Positions 25,501 to 34,290 of a stretch of 64,000 nt of DNA are shown here, in pieces; the stretch's first letter is position 1; each line of letters starts with the position of its first letter. The stretch is from Schistocephalus solidus (Eukaryota > Platyhelminthes > Cestoda > Diphyllobothriidea > Diphyllobothriidae), in contig WEDG01001083.1 of the NCBI GenBank assembly GCA_017591395.1, positions 62,001-126,000 on the forward strand, written 5' to 3'. The notes under the pieces were generated by a model that did no database searches, was not told the origin of the DNA, and worked only from the letters and a program-made list of their open reading frames with translations. The position numbers and the translations under genes are program-made.

Positions 25501-26468
25501 CTTGGAGCCAGAATCAGGGATGCGCGGAGTGGCCCAGGTTGCTAGCACACTGCCCCAGCGAGCCGATGTCTCGCCATCTACAAAAGCGATCGGAGTTTCA
25601 CCCAGTCAGCCAAGGGAATCAGAAGTCCAGCTGACATGCTAACTACTCAAAGCCACTATCTGATTGGCCCGAATTCGTTCCGAACTTGGATAGTTGTGTA
25701 GACGTTGTCTTCCCCTGTTATGCGCTGTAGACTATGGTAATGCACACCTTTTTTTTCCGCTCCTGCTGTTTAGTTCTGCGTTGGAAGTTTGTTGAAGTAA
25801 ACTTCTTGGAGAGGTGAGCAGGGAGGCGTGCGGCAACTTGACAATACAGGGAACTTCAGTGATCACAGACTACCAATACTTACCTTCAGGCCGATAGACC
25901 TCCTGTTCAAACAATCGAGCATACTTCGTTGTAGTAGTTAGTTGGACTATAAGGGACTAGGTGAAGAAGAACATGCTTCGAAAAACGAAAAATACTCTCT
26001 GGAAGTTAAGGCGTGCCAAATGTTTGCCTATATTATGCAGCTGGTGGGGAGAAATTTGTAGGTGGATTATGGAAGCACGCAAATACTACTGGTGGCCAAA
26101 GTATACCAGGCCGAGGTCCAGGCGGAAATCAATTCAGGAAAAACTGAAAAGAGTCACATTGGCAAGCATATGTTTTCAGGCATTCATCGTCAGTCCGGTA
26201 AAATGACGTGGGTAGTAAATTCTTGTTTTATGGAGGGGAAGAGGGGGTTGGGGGTTCAGGTAACGCCATGAGCGAGTCTGTATGCCCAACACGTGAAGTG
26301 CCTGTGACTGGTATCAGGGGGTTGGGGCGGCGTGCGATTATCACCTGGAGTTGGCCAGGGAAGACGCACTGCCTGTGTCAGTGTCTTCTACTAACAGAGC
26401 GCTGGGGTCGCCATCCGAATCGCCCCTGCCTCGGTTGTTGCGTAGGCATTTAGGGTAGTGTGCGGGTG
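22585..26468. other. no recognisable gene
   Basis: Only short frames. Around 24385-24455 a strongly diverged SINE remnant can be seen (GGTATGCCGGACTGG, then TTGTCTTTGTCGGTCC). GTTAAGG/GTTAGG-like simple sequence occurs near 23578-23625. Confidence 0.4.
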
Positions 26469-26573
26469 ATCATGCAGAGTGGTGTCAACTGAGCCGTCGA
26501 AAATGAAAGACACTCGGCTCTTCACTGAGAGCCCTGGCGTCCCTTGTCATTTTAATATATATATATATATATA
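26469..26573 (+). repeat. short dispersed repeat R1 ending in a (TA)n run
   Basis: About 85 bp beginning ATCATGCAGAGTGGTGTCAA recurs at 42743-42847 with few changes. Both copies end in an AT run. It contains a GAGCCG...CGGCTC stem. It may be the 3' end of an unrecognised retroelement. Confidence 0.7.
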
Positions 26574-26579
26574 TTCATG

Positions 26580-27200
26580 TCCTTCTCACGAGGTATATAG
26601 GCAGTTCTATCGTCCAAGAGTGCCTCAACTTTGTTGACGTAATCCACTTTGTTCAAAATAACCATCGACCGTCCTTTGTCGGCTGGAAGTATGACAATCT
26701 TTTTGTCAGCCTTTAGCGTCCAAAGTGCTTCAATTTATGCTTTCGAGAGCGTCTTGCGTTTTTAATGGGATATCAGTCTAGAAAGATATTCACTGTCTTA
26801 GCAGATTTCTGATTTCCTCGGTAATTGGGTCTTCGCGAATGACAGATTCCGCAGCTGCAATGAAGTCAAGTACTTGGGCATCCGTGGTATTGAAACATGC
26901 ATCGTGGCTCAGGACTTTACCTGCTCTGCTGTCAGTTGTTTGAAGATAGGTTGTGCATGACATTAGCATAGCAAATGTTGCATTCTTTTCTCTCAACGTG
27001 GTCAACTTCTGTGTCAATTGTGCATCACGTGCATTGCGAATATGTCTGGCACTGAAAGAAATGGTATGGCGCAAAGCATTTGTCAGTACTTCTCCAAGAA
27101 TCGTCGAGCATTTAGTTTGTTCCTCCTCGATTGTTGCTTTACACTTGCGCAGACGCAGGTGACAATCCTGGATTAAGACCCGAATAATTCGGCGTCCGTG
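26580..27200 (-). pseudogene. N-terminal region of a Penelope-like protein
   Basis: Contains an alpha-helical segment (HTISFSARHIRNARDAQLTQ; later FIAAAESVIREDP). After an in-frame stop near 26790 it has KADKKIVILPADKGRSMVIL, matching the conserved DKG motif that precedes the RT fingers in Penelope-like proteins. The sequence ends in an AT run at 26573, before the RT core. Confidence 0.65.
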
Positions 27201-27461
27201 TTGTAAGACCGTTTGTCTACCTAGCTCGGTGTTTACTGGATATTTATACGAGAGGCATTTCGGCAGAGTGTTGGAGTCTATGCACCTGCTTAGGAACTTC
27301 AGTTGAGCGTACGTCGAAGCTTGTCGACAGGAAAAGGATTCCTAACTACGTGCTGATTTAAGCGCTTCGCGCCCGAATGTATTCCGAATGTTCGAGAATA
27401 TGTTAGGCCCAGGTAATTGTATAGCAGAAGACGGGAGGGCGTTCTCTGGGACCAGATGTTT

Positions 27462-27505
27462 ATTCATCCGACGTTTCGAACTCTCACGTGGGCCAATCGT
27501 CAAGG
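27462..27505 (-). ncRNA. decayed hammerhead-like motif of the Penelope-like element
   Basis: The minus strand has TTGACGA (core CUGANGA with C3 changed to U) followed 19 bases later by GAAACGTC, the GAAA plus short helix III and GUC triplet seen in Penelope hammerheads. Helix I keeps three pairs (TCC/GGA). Helix II does not pair well. Probably inactive. Confidence 0.3.
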
Positions 27506-27700
27506 AATAGAAGACTGTACAGCTCACTGCATATTTAACTCACCTCTGCCAAGTATGACCTTCATCAGCACCATTGATTTGTTCGTGCAGGGCCTGATAT
27601 GCAGCTGGCAGATCGATATGTCTATTGATCGATTCCGCGGTCGAGTGCCAAGCTTCCTGCAGTAGGCGGGAAATTCGGTCATCTGACTGACCCAGTATTC

Positions 27701-27916
27701 TCACGCTGTCAAAGTCAAAGTCGTGCCTGGTGAGGACGCGTGAGTGGCTACCAAGGCGAGTTTATCCTTCCGTCTCACAGCAAGCTCATGCTCGTGCATT
27801 CTCGTGCAAACCCGTTTGCCGGTTTCGCCAACATAATTTGCTCGACCACAATGGCAGTCTATCCGGTAAATGACGCCGGATTTTTGGTTGAGGGGGATTG
27901 GGTCTTTAGGTTGCAT
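27701..27916 (-). pseudogene. GIY-YIG endonuclease domain, Penelope-like
   Basis: A 71-residue frame contains SGVIYRIDC then NYVGETGKRVCTRMHEHELA. The VIY...YVG pair is the GIY-YIG signature, and ETGKR...HEH is the usual continuation in Penelope-like proteins. In these elements the domain cuts target DNA to start integration. The frame stops soon after, and the catalytic core upstream is missing. Confidence 0.75.
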
Positions 27917-28239
27917 GAGTTGTCACAGAGTACGACTAAGGGGACCTTCCCGTCAGTGGTTAATTCCGTTGATTTGGGCTTCTCCACTATTATCTGGATC
28001 ACAGCAATGCCATACTCCAGTTAACAAAGTGCGACGATCTAGTTGATGGAAAAGGATTTACTGAGAGGTGTTAAAGCATACGCATGTGCGATGAAAGTTT
28101 GACCGTCATAAACGACAACATTCATCGTGCAAGATCGACTGCACGCTCCGTTCCCGCGTAGACAGCCCGTTTACGCGTGCCATACACACACAATTTGGTC
28201 TCCACAGCATGTTACAGGCTTTCATAATGAAGACTCTGT

Positions 28240-28420
28240 TCGCTCATCGGGGGATAGTACCATAGAGGCTACATTAAGAAGGCCCCCGGCAACTTGGCTC
28301 TCAGTTCCGAGAATAAATTCTTTATCCAATCAGTTGTCACCCTTCCAAGCGACGACGCTCAGCCCGCCTTGAGAGATTCAAGCACGTTAAATGTCCTCTA
28401 GTGAGGAGTGCGATGACGTA
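28240..28420 (+). repeat. diverged LINE 3'-UTR fragment
   Basis: Contains GGCTACATTAAGAAGG and, further on, CACCCTTCCAAGCGACG, which line up with 5178-5300 of LINE copy 2. Strongly diverged. Confidence 0.45.
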
Positions 28421-29130
28421 CCGTGAGGTTTGATTCCCCAGACCAACCAAACCTGTCCACCATCTCCTGATTGGATTGTGCGCAGCAGCACACGCGGCGA
28501 GCTGGCTCGCGTGGATACCGCACTGCCTGATTAACACATGCTGTGAGGTAACCTGACGCCAATTTTTGGCCCAGCGACTATCCGGCACAGCCAATTATGC
28601 ATATGCATATGCACAGACTAGCGTGTACACATTAGATTTTGGTGCGTGCAGTCAAGACACCTCGGCGAGAGGCTTAGTGGTTGCCAGGACAATATGCTGC
28701 TGCAACCTCCGGTAACCGTTTGGTTGTCTGTCTGGTTGGAAAGCCCAAATGGATCCCGTTAACTTCGCATTTTGTCCCATGACGGGTTTTATTGGTAAAG
28801 CCGTGGAAATTTGACCCTTAAGCCACAAGTATTTGTCGGTATAAACGTTCTCACCCAGCTCTGAGTAGTAAGAATGAAGTCTATTGGGCACCATCCTAGA
28901 TCCCAGGGCAGGCCTTGGTTGATTTTCGCATCTCAATAGCGAAGTTGACTGGGACCTAAAAACAAAAATATCGACTTTTTAATTTCTCTAAAAATTAACT
29001 TGTAACTTGAAATGCTGGAGGACCCACTGATGAACCGAACCCTTCGCATTTTTTCCATGCGGCGGCAGAATATCGGCGAAACAGTTGTCTGAGCTACTAC
29101 TTAATCTGTCAAAAAATATCCTATTTTTAG
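28421..29130. other. no recognisable gene
   Basis: Short frames only. It precedes the first polycystin-like exon and ends with the acceptor CTATTTTTAG at 29121-29130. Confidence 0.4.
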
Positions 29131-29353
29131 AGTAAAAACATCTCATTCTATACATCCTTGGAGGACGCGGGAAAGTGGTTGATAAGAGTGTCAATACAGC
29201 CCTGGGCCGACGGTGAGTATAAGCCAGAAGTGATGACTCAACTCGTCGTGAAATCCCTATATCCACTGCCCAGCTACGAACTCGAAAGCCTAAATTACAC
29301 AACTCGTGCAAATGAAACTCTCCGACTCAAGGAAATTGGAACATACTACTCGA
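29131..29353 (+). CDS. polycystin-1-like gene, exon A
   Basis: First recognised exon of the plus-strand gene. It starts after the acceptor ending TTTTTAG at 29130 (phase 0) and runs about 74 codons, including KWLIRVSIQPWADGEYKP and SYELESLNYTTRANETL. This is a plausible beta-sandwich segment of an extracellular protein with N-glycosylation sites (NYT, NET). Two donors are possible: A then GTAAAG (end 29353), or G then GTACAT (end 29359). Both split a codon after its first base, which matches exon B. Homology was not recognised for this exon alone; assignment rests on phase, strand and position. Confidence 0.5.
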
Positions 29354-29359
29354 GTAAAG

Positions 29360-30090
29360 GTACATTTTTTGCTGTTTCCCCACCTCAAAGGTAAGTCAGA
29401 AAAAAACTAGCTGCACAGCCCACAGCTTTCCTGTGGGGATTGGAAAATTAGCGGTAGTTATAGTTAAAAATGCTAGTTGCGTGTTTGAGCCTGGAGGTAT
29501 TGAGACAGTCGTCCTTGAAAACTTTTGGACCACAACTTTCGGTGGGCCCAGGAGCGGTGAAGCGCACTTGCCCTGCATCTACCTCACTCTCACATCCCAG
29601 ATCATTCATTATGCACTGATGGCAGACAAAATCAGGACAACCAATGGTGGACGTGGACGGAGTGAAGGACGCACCTAAGCCATCCGACAATGCTTTCCAC
29701 ACACCAATCTAACCTACTCCTACATGTGTCAAACTACATTTATGGCGATGGTGTGGGATTTCACACCTGTAATTGTAGTCTGACACTTAGGCTTGCGCAG
29801 AGGACCAAGGACGAATTCGGCCAAGCTATAATAGCAAAAGCGGATGACAGATTTTGGGGGTTACTTGACACAGAACTGTTTCGGCCAAGCATAACCCTGA
29901 CCACCAGCTTGGATCGGAAACCCAAACATGCACACATAGATGGCGCAGATGGTGCACTCCTGTTCGTGACCCCTACCACTCATTCGAGGTTTCAGCCTGA
30001 TTAGTTGGTTGCCTGTTCTTGACACCTAAACCAAATACGAAGCTTGTTTGCTTCGGGAAGCCAATGGATCGGTGTGCGCGCATTCCTGAG
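29360..30090. other. unassigned sequence with repeat R2 at its end
   Basis: A 104-codon plus frame (29690-30004) shows no recognised domain. From about 29980 the sequence matches repeat R2 (CTTGTTTGCTTCGGGAAG), also present in tandem at 43720-44450. Confidence 0.4.
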
Positions 30091-30091
30091 T

Positions 30092-30093
<2 letters not shown>

Positions 30094-30131
<38 letters not shown>
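30094..30131. repeat. (TA)n microsatellite, 19 units
   Basis: Perfect AT dinucleotide run at the 3' end of the R2 fragment and next to the Penelope-like fragment. Frames through it read poly Ile-Tyr and are artefacts. Confidence 0.95.
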
Positions 30132-30134
<3 letters not shown>

Positions 30135-30227
30135 TAAAGATTCGAGGTCCCGTTATCTTATCGCGTTCATCATCTCCTGAAGAAGACGAAGAAGAAGAGG
30201 GGGCGAGTTCATGGACCAAATTGTATT

Positions 30228-30271
30228 TGTTTTGACGATTCGAAAGCCTTCTCGCTTCCATCATCAGAGTA
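30228..30271 (-). ncRNA. hammerhead-like motif, Penelope-like terminal repeat (decayed)
   Basis: The minus strand reads CTGATGA, then T, GGAAGC, a 6-base loop, GCTTTC, GAA, then TCGTC. Helix II (GGAAGC/GCUUUC) pairs fully with one G-U. Position 15.1 is U instead of A, and helix I pairs poorly, so it is likely inactive. It matches the better-preserved version at 63644-63683. Confidence 0.4.
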
Positions 30272-30608
30272 AAGTGCTTGCTGCACCTGGTGGTATTGAG
30301 TTAGTCAGTCTTGCCGCGTGCCTTGTATTATATCCATGGTGGACGCGTGAACTTTGACCTGCCCGATCGCCGCTGACTTCCTTAGACCTCCCCGAGGTTG
30401 AACGCCGTCGGGCTCGCGTGACTGCTGTCCTCTTAGGGGCCGTCGTAGGTTTAGGCAAGGCAGCGTGCCTGTTGGCCTCCCCCACGTCAATCAGCGGACT
30501 GATCAGTCGTTGCTGCTCTCGTGAGTTGTTATCCGTTTTACGGGCGCATTCCTGAAGCAGTGTTTGACTTTGGTCATGTGAACTTCGGCTGCCACCCCGC
30601 TTTTCCAT
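30264..30608 (-). pseudogene. C-terminal tail of the Penelope-like protein
   Basis: A 114-codon frame rich in Arg, Ser and Thr (AVTRARRRSTSGRSKE, YNTRHAARLTNS), basic and probably disordered. It ends just before the hammerhead-like motif. Its relation to the GIY-YIG domain upstream is inferred from strand and spacing. Confidence 0.4.
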
Positions 30609-30776
30609 AAGCCTGGGCTCTCAGTTCCATGTGCTCGTTTGCCTTATTGGCCCTGGCCGAACTGACCTGAGCCGTGTACGAAGCGCCTGGTAGGCGGGAT
30701 GTAAGTCTATAGCTCGGTTAAGTGTGCCAGTCGAGGACCAGCTCTCGAGCACCAATCTGGCCATCTTCTCATTGGC

Positions 30777-31028
30777 TCAGCCAATCACTCTTGTTTTCTC
30801 AAAGGCGAAATCATGGTTTAGCTGTTGTGCGTGACCATAAACTAAAGACAACTTCTCTTTGCGGTTGATTGCAAGTTTGTGTTCATGCAACTTTGAGCCC
30901 AGGCGCTTGCCCGTTTCACCAACATACCTTGCATCAAAATCTTTGCATGGTATACTGTAGACCACTGCTGATTGTTCTGTCACTGGTAGCGGGTCTTTGG
31001 GCTTCACGACTTGCTGTCTGATGTGCAT
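30777..31028 (-). pseudogene. GIY-YIG endonuclease domain, Penelope-like
   Basis: An 84-residue frame reads SAVVYSIPCKDFDARYVG then ETGKRLGSKLHEHKLAINRK. VVY...YVG is the GIY-YIG signature and ETGKR...HEHKLA is the Penelope-type continuation. It is about 60% similar by eye to the domain at 27701-27916, so it represents a different subfamily. The RT core upstream is missing. Confidence 0.75.
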
Positions 31029-31142
31029 TCTGGTTTATGAGCCACGCCAATCCCAAAAGGTTTTAGGATTCTTGTATTCGCCTCTGAAACGTCCCTCACA
31101 AAGGGGATATATACATACCCGATCGCAACCGACAAAACAACG

Positions 31143-31424
31143 AGCCCGTGGCTCAATGGTAGAGCGTTCGACTCAATTACCAAAGGTCGCAGGTTCGAAT
31201 CCCGGGTGGGCCACACTTGGGATTCGGTATGACTGGCTGATGACGGCTAATAAGCCAGAAATGGCCATTCCGGTCTCCCTTGTCTTTGTCGGTTCCACAT
31301 TAACAACATATGCTACATTTCGCTATTGGACCGCCTGCGAGGGCTCTAGTCTGAACTCCAGGGCACAACGGAACATACCTGTTCCTTAAGCAGATCGGTG
31401 AGCAACATACTATTATATATATAT
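31143..31424 (+). mobile_element. tRNA-derived SINE with hammerhead-like body (best copy)
   Basis: The head has a pol III A box (TGGCTCAATGG, 31149-31159) and an exact B box (GGTTCGAATCC, 31192-31202) with a GCCC/GGGC acceptor-like pair, so it derives from a tRNA. Next comes the hammerhead-like fold (31219-31279), then TTGTCTTTGTCGGTTCC, a tail ending GTTCCTTAAGCAGATCGGTGAG, and an AT run. Other copies lie at 31966, 34026, 36061, 42970 and, inverted, 39990-40210. It sits in the intron between exons A and B of the polycystin-like gene. Confidence 0.8.
31219..31279 (+). ncRNA. hammerhead-ribozyme-like fold in the SINE
   Basis: Core CTGATGA at 31237-31243 and GAA at 31258-31260. Helix I: GACTGG (31231-31236) with CCGGTC (31270-31275), six pairs, extended by GGGA (31219-31222) with TCCC (31276-31279) across an 8-base one-sided bulge. 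Helix II: GGC/GCC around loop TAATAA, with a C-A mismatch at 10.1-11.1. Helix III is the palindrome ATGGCCAT, with A15.1-U16.1 present. Predicted cleavage follows T31269 (AUU triplet). The open helix would be helix I (type I). Activity is uncertain because of the mismatch and the short helix III. Confidence 0.6.
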
Positions 31425-31631
31425 AATGACCGTGAAACAGCTGTCTGCGTCTTGCCTGTTGCACTCTTAGCAACATATTTGTGCTATATATATGGTATGT
31501 GTCCTATGACACAATTTTCGTTTATCGCCGGTAGGTAACTGGCGGGCAGACAAGTGGGATCGAGTGAGATCCTTACCACATTAGTGAGTGTTACGCACTT
31601 GGTTGGCTTGTTTATGTACCTCACTGCACAA

Positions 31632-31688
31632 GGCATATGATGTACTGATGATCGGTAATGACCGTGAAACAGCTGTCTGCGTCTTGCC
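31632..31688 (+). ncRNA. hammerhead-ribozyme-like fold, tandem junction 1
   Basis: Core CTGATGA (31645-31651) and GAA (31666-31668). Helix I: GATGTA (31639-31644) with TGCGTC (31678-31683), six pairs including two G-U, then an internal loop (TAT against T) and GGCA (31632-31635) with TGCC (31685-31688). Helix II: CGGT/ACCG with loop AATG; 10.1-11.1 is U-U. Helix III is the palindrome ACAGCTGT. The cleavage triplet is GUC, predicted cut after C31677. Confidence 0.65.
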
Positions 31689-31863
31689 TGTTGCACTCTT
31701 AGCAACATATTTGTGCTATATATATGGTATGTGTCCTATGACACAACGTTCGTTTATCGCCGGTAGGTAACTGGCGGGCGGACAAATGGGATCGAGTGAG
31801 ATCCTTACCACATTAGTGAGTGTTACGCACTTGGTTGGCTTGTTTATGTACCTCACTGCACAA

Positions 31864-31920
31864 GGCATATGATGTACTGATGATCGGTAATGACCGTGAA
31901 ACAGCTGTCTGCGTCTTGCC
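31864..31920 (+). ncRNA. hammerhead-ribozyme-like fold, tandem junction 2
   Basis: Identical fold displaced by 232 bp: core CTGATGA at 31877-31883, predicted cut after C31909. Cleavage at both junctions would release a 232-nt monomer RNA. Confidence 0.65.
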
Positions 31921-31965
31921 TGCTGCACTCTTAGCAACATATTTGTGCTATATATATATATATAC

Positions 31966-32070
31966 ACTCAGGATTCGGTATGACTGGCTGACGTCGGCTT
32001 ATAAGCTAGCAACGGCCATTCCGGTCTCCCTTGTCTTTGTTGGTTCTACCTTCTCATCATACATACCATC
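31966..32070 (+). mobile_element. SINE fragment without its tRNA head
   Basis: Begins in the segment GGATTCGGTATGACTGG and continues through the hammerhead region to GTCTTTGTTGGTTC. The core is damaged (CTGACGT, GCAA), so no ribozyme is expected. The head seems replaced by the upstream AT run. Confidence 0.65.
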
Positions 32071-32243
32071 ATAATGCGACCTGCAAACCAGGGCCTGAAA
32101 GCAGATACATACATCACTTTCTCGTCGACTGGCCACACTGCTCCGGTTATCTTACAGGCCTACCGGCCATATACAAACCAACTCAAGTCTTCACTACAAC
32201 ACTACAATCCGGAGCCCATTAGTCTACCTTATCTTACTTATGC

Positions 32244-32547
32244 ACGACAGTTCGAACGTTTTTTGACAATACGGAGTCAAGAAGACCGGCAGCGGGGTCG
32301 GGCACATGTGGCTCTCGCGGCCGGAGACGCTACAGACCGGGCCGCCACACCGCAATTAGATCCCACAGGTTGCAATTGCGATAAATGGTACAAGCGACTG
32401 TGCCGGTGTGAGCCTGCACGTACACGTGCCCCCCCCATTTCGGCATTTTTTATGCTAGCGTATCCCGAGTTATGTCTGCCATGCCCTGATCTTGCCCCCT
32501 TGTTAGTCCAGCGCGCCTACAGCGCTGCCCGTTTAAGGGGCACACCC
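32244..32547 (-). mobile_element. short element sharing the LINE 3' end (minus strand)
   Basis: The minus strand starts GTGTGCCCCTTAAACGGGC and ends near GTTCGAACTGTCG, like the plus-strand elements at 36654-37092 and 51192-51610. Its last part matches the LINE 3' UTR, its first part does not. It carries an internal deletion relative to them. Confidence 0.6.
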
Positions 32548-32978
32548 ATTCTATATTACACATGCAACTAACCTACAAGACACCGCTCCATAAAACGACA
32601 CGAGTCACTCCTACTAAGACGGTCGAACTGCCATATATGCATGGATATGTATTTGGGTATTCTACAGATGTCAATTAATTTTGACGAAAAATTTCACTAT
32701 TAACTCGAATCTAAATCGAAAAGATCCTCCGAGAACACTTCACTCCCTTCTTTTCATATTCTAGGAAAAGTTTTTTTAATAATAAGTAAATGTGGCTCAC
32801 ACAAACTTTGGATGGTCCACTGCGGACCCGAGGCTCTCCCACACAAATGTGCATACTAATTAGAAATACAGACTGTTAAACGCACACATTTTGAGAAAAG
32901 TAAAACAACAGTATCTAACGTAGAAAATGAAACCATGGTATTATCTAAAGCCTACATTTTCCTCCGAACATCGCTTAG

Positions 32979-33416
32979 GCTTCGAATCACTGGAGTTTAA
33001 TTGGACTATCCAGGGAGCCATGAACGTCAGCACAGTTACCACCGAACCCTACCTTAATCAGACATTCCTGGCCGATGGCCCGTATGAAATCGCTGTGCGG
33101 GTGACTAACGGAGTTGAGGTTGATCTACTGACCGCCGTATTGTCAGTCGTCCCCGACTGCATGGTCACGTTTCCAACCCCATTGCATCCCGTGGAGGCGC
33201 GAACCCCTGTACTGTATAACTTGACGGCCGGCTTCGCCGTGAATTGCAGTTATCGCTGGTTGCTAGATGAAGAGTTCATCGCCGAGACATGGATGCCTGA
33301 ACACAAAACAACCTACCGCAGATCCGGGGAATACGTAGTGTGTGTGGAGGCTACGAATCAAGCAGGGAGGGTCTCTACAAAGTGCGCAAATCAGACGGTG
33401 ACTTCCCCGATTCATC
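32979..33416 (+). CDS. polycystin-1-like gene, exon B (PKD repeats)
   Basis: 146 codons after the acceptor ...CGCTTAG (32978) and before the donor C then GTATGT; both edges are phase 1. The protein shows two PKD-type beta-sandwich patterns: FNWTIQGAMN ... YEIAVRVTNGVEVD, then YRWLLDEEFI ... YRRSGEYVVCVEATNQAG. The W and the G-x-Y-x-V-x-V-x-x-x-N rhythm are typical of PKD repeats in polycystin ectodomains. Paired cysteines and several N-glycosylation sites (NVS, NQT, NLT, NCS) fit an extracellular location. Confidence 0.75.
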
Positions 33417-34025
33417 GTATGTCAAACCGTTCTTTTGTTTTCTGGTAATTTTATTATGACCTATAGTTTTACCGTTTTAGGAGAACGGTACGCTTGACTC
33501 AAAGCGTGAGTCCACTTTCAAGCGGCCACTGTCCCCAAAAAGTAATCAGCGATTATGCGGGGAGGAGACGCGATTTGGATCCGTTCGAAAAATTAACAAA
33601 TCCCATACGCAACGGAGAGCTCTTGAGGATATGTAAAATAGCGTGGCATGGCAAAGCTTTAGGTTGTGAGTGAATTCGACCTGCCGTTGCCCGCAGCCGT
33701 AACCCAGAGAAGAAGTCAAACTCCGCGAAACTTTATACAATATTCATCGTAGAATGCTGCGTTTTCGCTAACATTTTCCTGGAGTTCCTAGGATTGTGTC
33801 CTGCCTACTTGATAAATAAGCATCCTGTCTGTCAAGTAACTACAGGTTACTCTTTGTCAGATCCACTTCAACGTCGGTTGCCTAGGTCAGTATAATTTTA
33901 TGCGGATTGTAACCCTCAAAGACAGTGAAGAACTCAGTGATTTTTTTGCGGCTAGAGTCAACGGAGCGTGTGCCCTGGGCTCGCATTTGATAGTCAACTG
34001 ACTAGTTTTCGAAAGCTGTATGTAT
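33417..34025. other. intron sequence, nothing recognised
   Basis: Short frames only between exon B and the SINE at 34026. Confidence 0.4.
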
Positions 34026-34290
34026 GTGCCCGTGTCGCAGTGGGTAGAGCGTTGAACTTCTAACCAACAGGTCGCGAGTTCGAGCATCGGGTGCCGCAAC
34101 ACGTGGGGTTGGTTATGGCTGGCTGATGACGGCTATTAAACCAGAAATGGCTATTGTATGCTCTCATTTCTTTGTTGGACATATTATTCAGCCTTTATCA
34201 TTAGCCGCCGTGTGGCTGCTGGCGGGTCTCAAGAGTGAGCCCCAAGGCACAACGGGACAAGTGAGTCCTGTAACCTATCAGTGAGCGTCT
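34026..34290 (+). mobile_element. tRNA-derived SINE, second tail type
   Basis: The head (GTGCCCGTGTCGCAGTGGG) has a recognisable A box and a weaker B box (GAGTTCGAGCATC). The hammerhead core CTGATGA at 34123-34129 and GAAA are kept, but helix I no longer pairs. The tail differs from the copy at 31143: GTGTGGCTGCTGGCGGGTCTC ... AAGGCACAACGGGAC, shared with 19660, 35985 (inverted) and 40210 (inverted). It lies in the intron between exons B and C. Confidence 0.7.

Larger units (their letters stand above)
26574..28025 (-). mobile_element. Penelope-like element, partial tandem arrangement
   Basis: On the minus strand a C-terminal GIY-YIG endonuclease block (27916-27701) comes first, then non-coding sequence with a hammerhead-like relic, then the N-terminal region of the same type of protein (about 27200-26580). 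C-terminus followed by N-terminus is what a head-to-tail partial tandem gives, a common arrangement in this class. The RT core is absent. Stops and frameshifts show decay. Confidence 0.65.
30150..31045 (-). mobile_element. Penelope-like element, 5'-truncated C-terminal part
   Basis: Minus strand order: GIY-YIG domain (31028-30777), a basic Ser/Arg-rich C-terminal region (30608-30264), then after the stop a hammerhead-like motif (30271-30228). This matches the 3' half of a Penelope-like element with its ribozyme-bearing terminal repeat. It lies in the intron between exons A and B of the polycystin-like gene, antisense to it. Confidence 0.7.
31425..31960 (+). repeat. 232-bp tandem repeat (2.3 units), retrozyme-like
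   Basis: Units start at 31425, 31657 and 31889 (period exactly 232) with only a few differences; the third is partial and ends in an AT run. Each complete junction carries a hammerhead-like ribozyme. Tandem non-coding units of this size with type I hammerheads resemble retrozymes described in animal genomes, which yield small circular RNAs. No protein-coding content. It directly follows the SINE at 31143-31424 and precedes another SINE piece. Confidence 0.8.

Noticed and set aside
31144..31213. tRNA gene
   Set aside because: A and B boxes are excellent but the cloverleaf is imperfect, the sequence recurs with the same 3' body elsewhere, and it is fused to a SINE body, so it is a SINE head.
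31425..31960. CRISPR array
   Set aside because: The 232-bp direct repeats have no spacers and the genome is eukaryotic.
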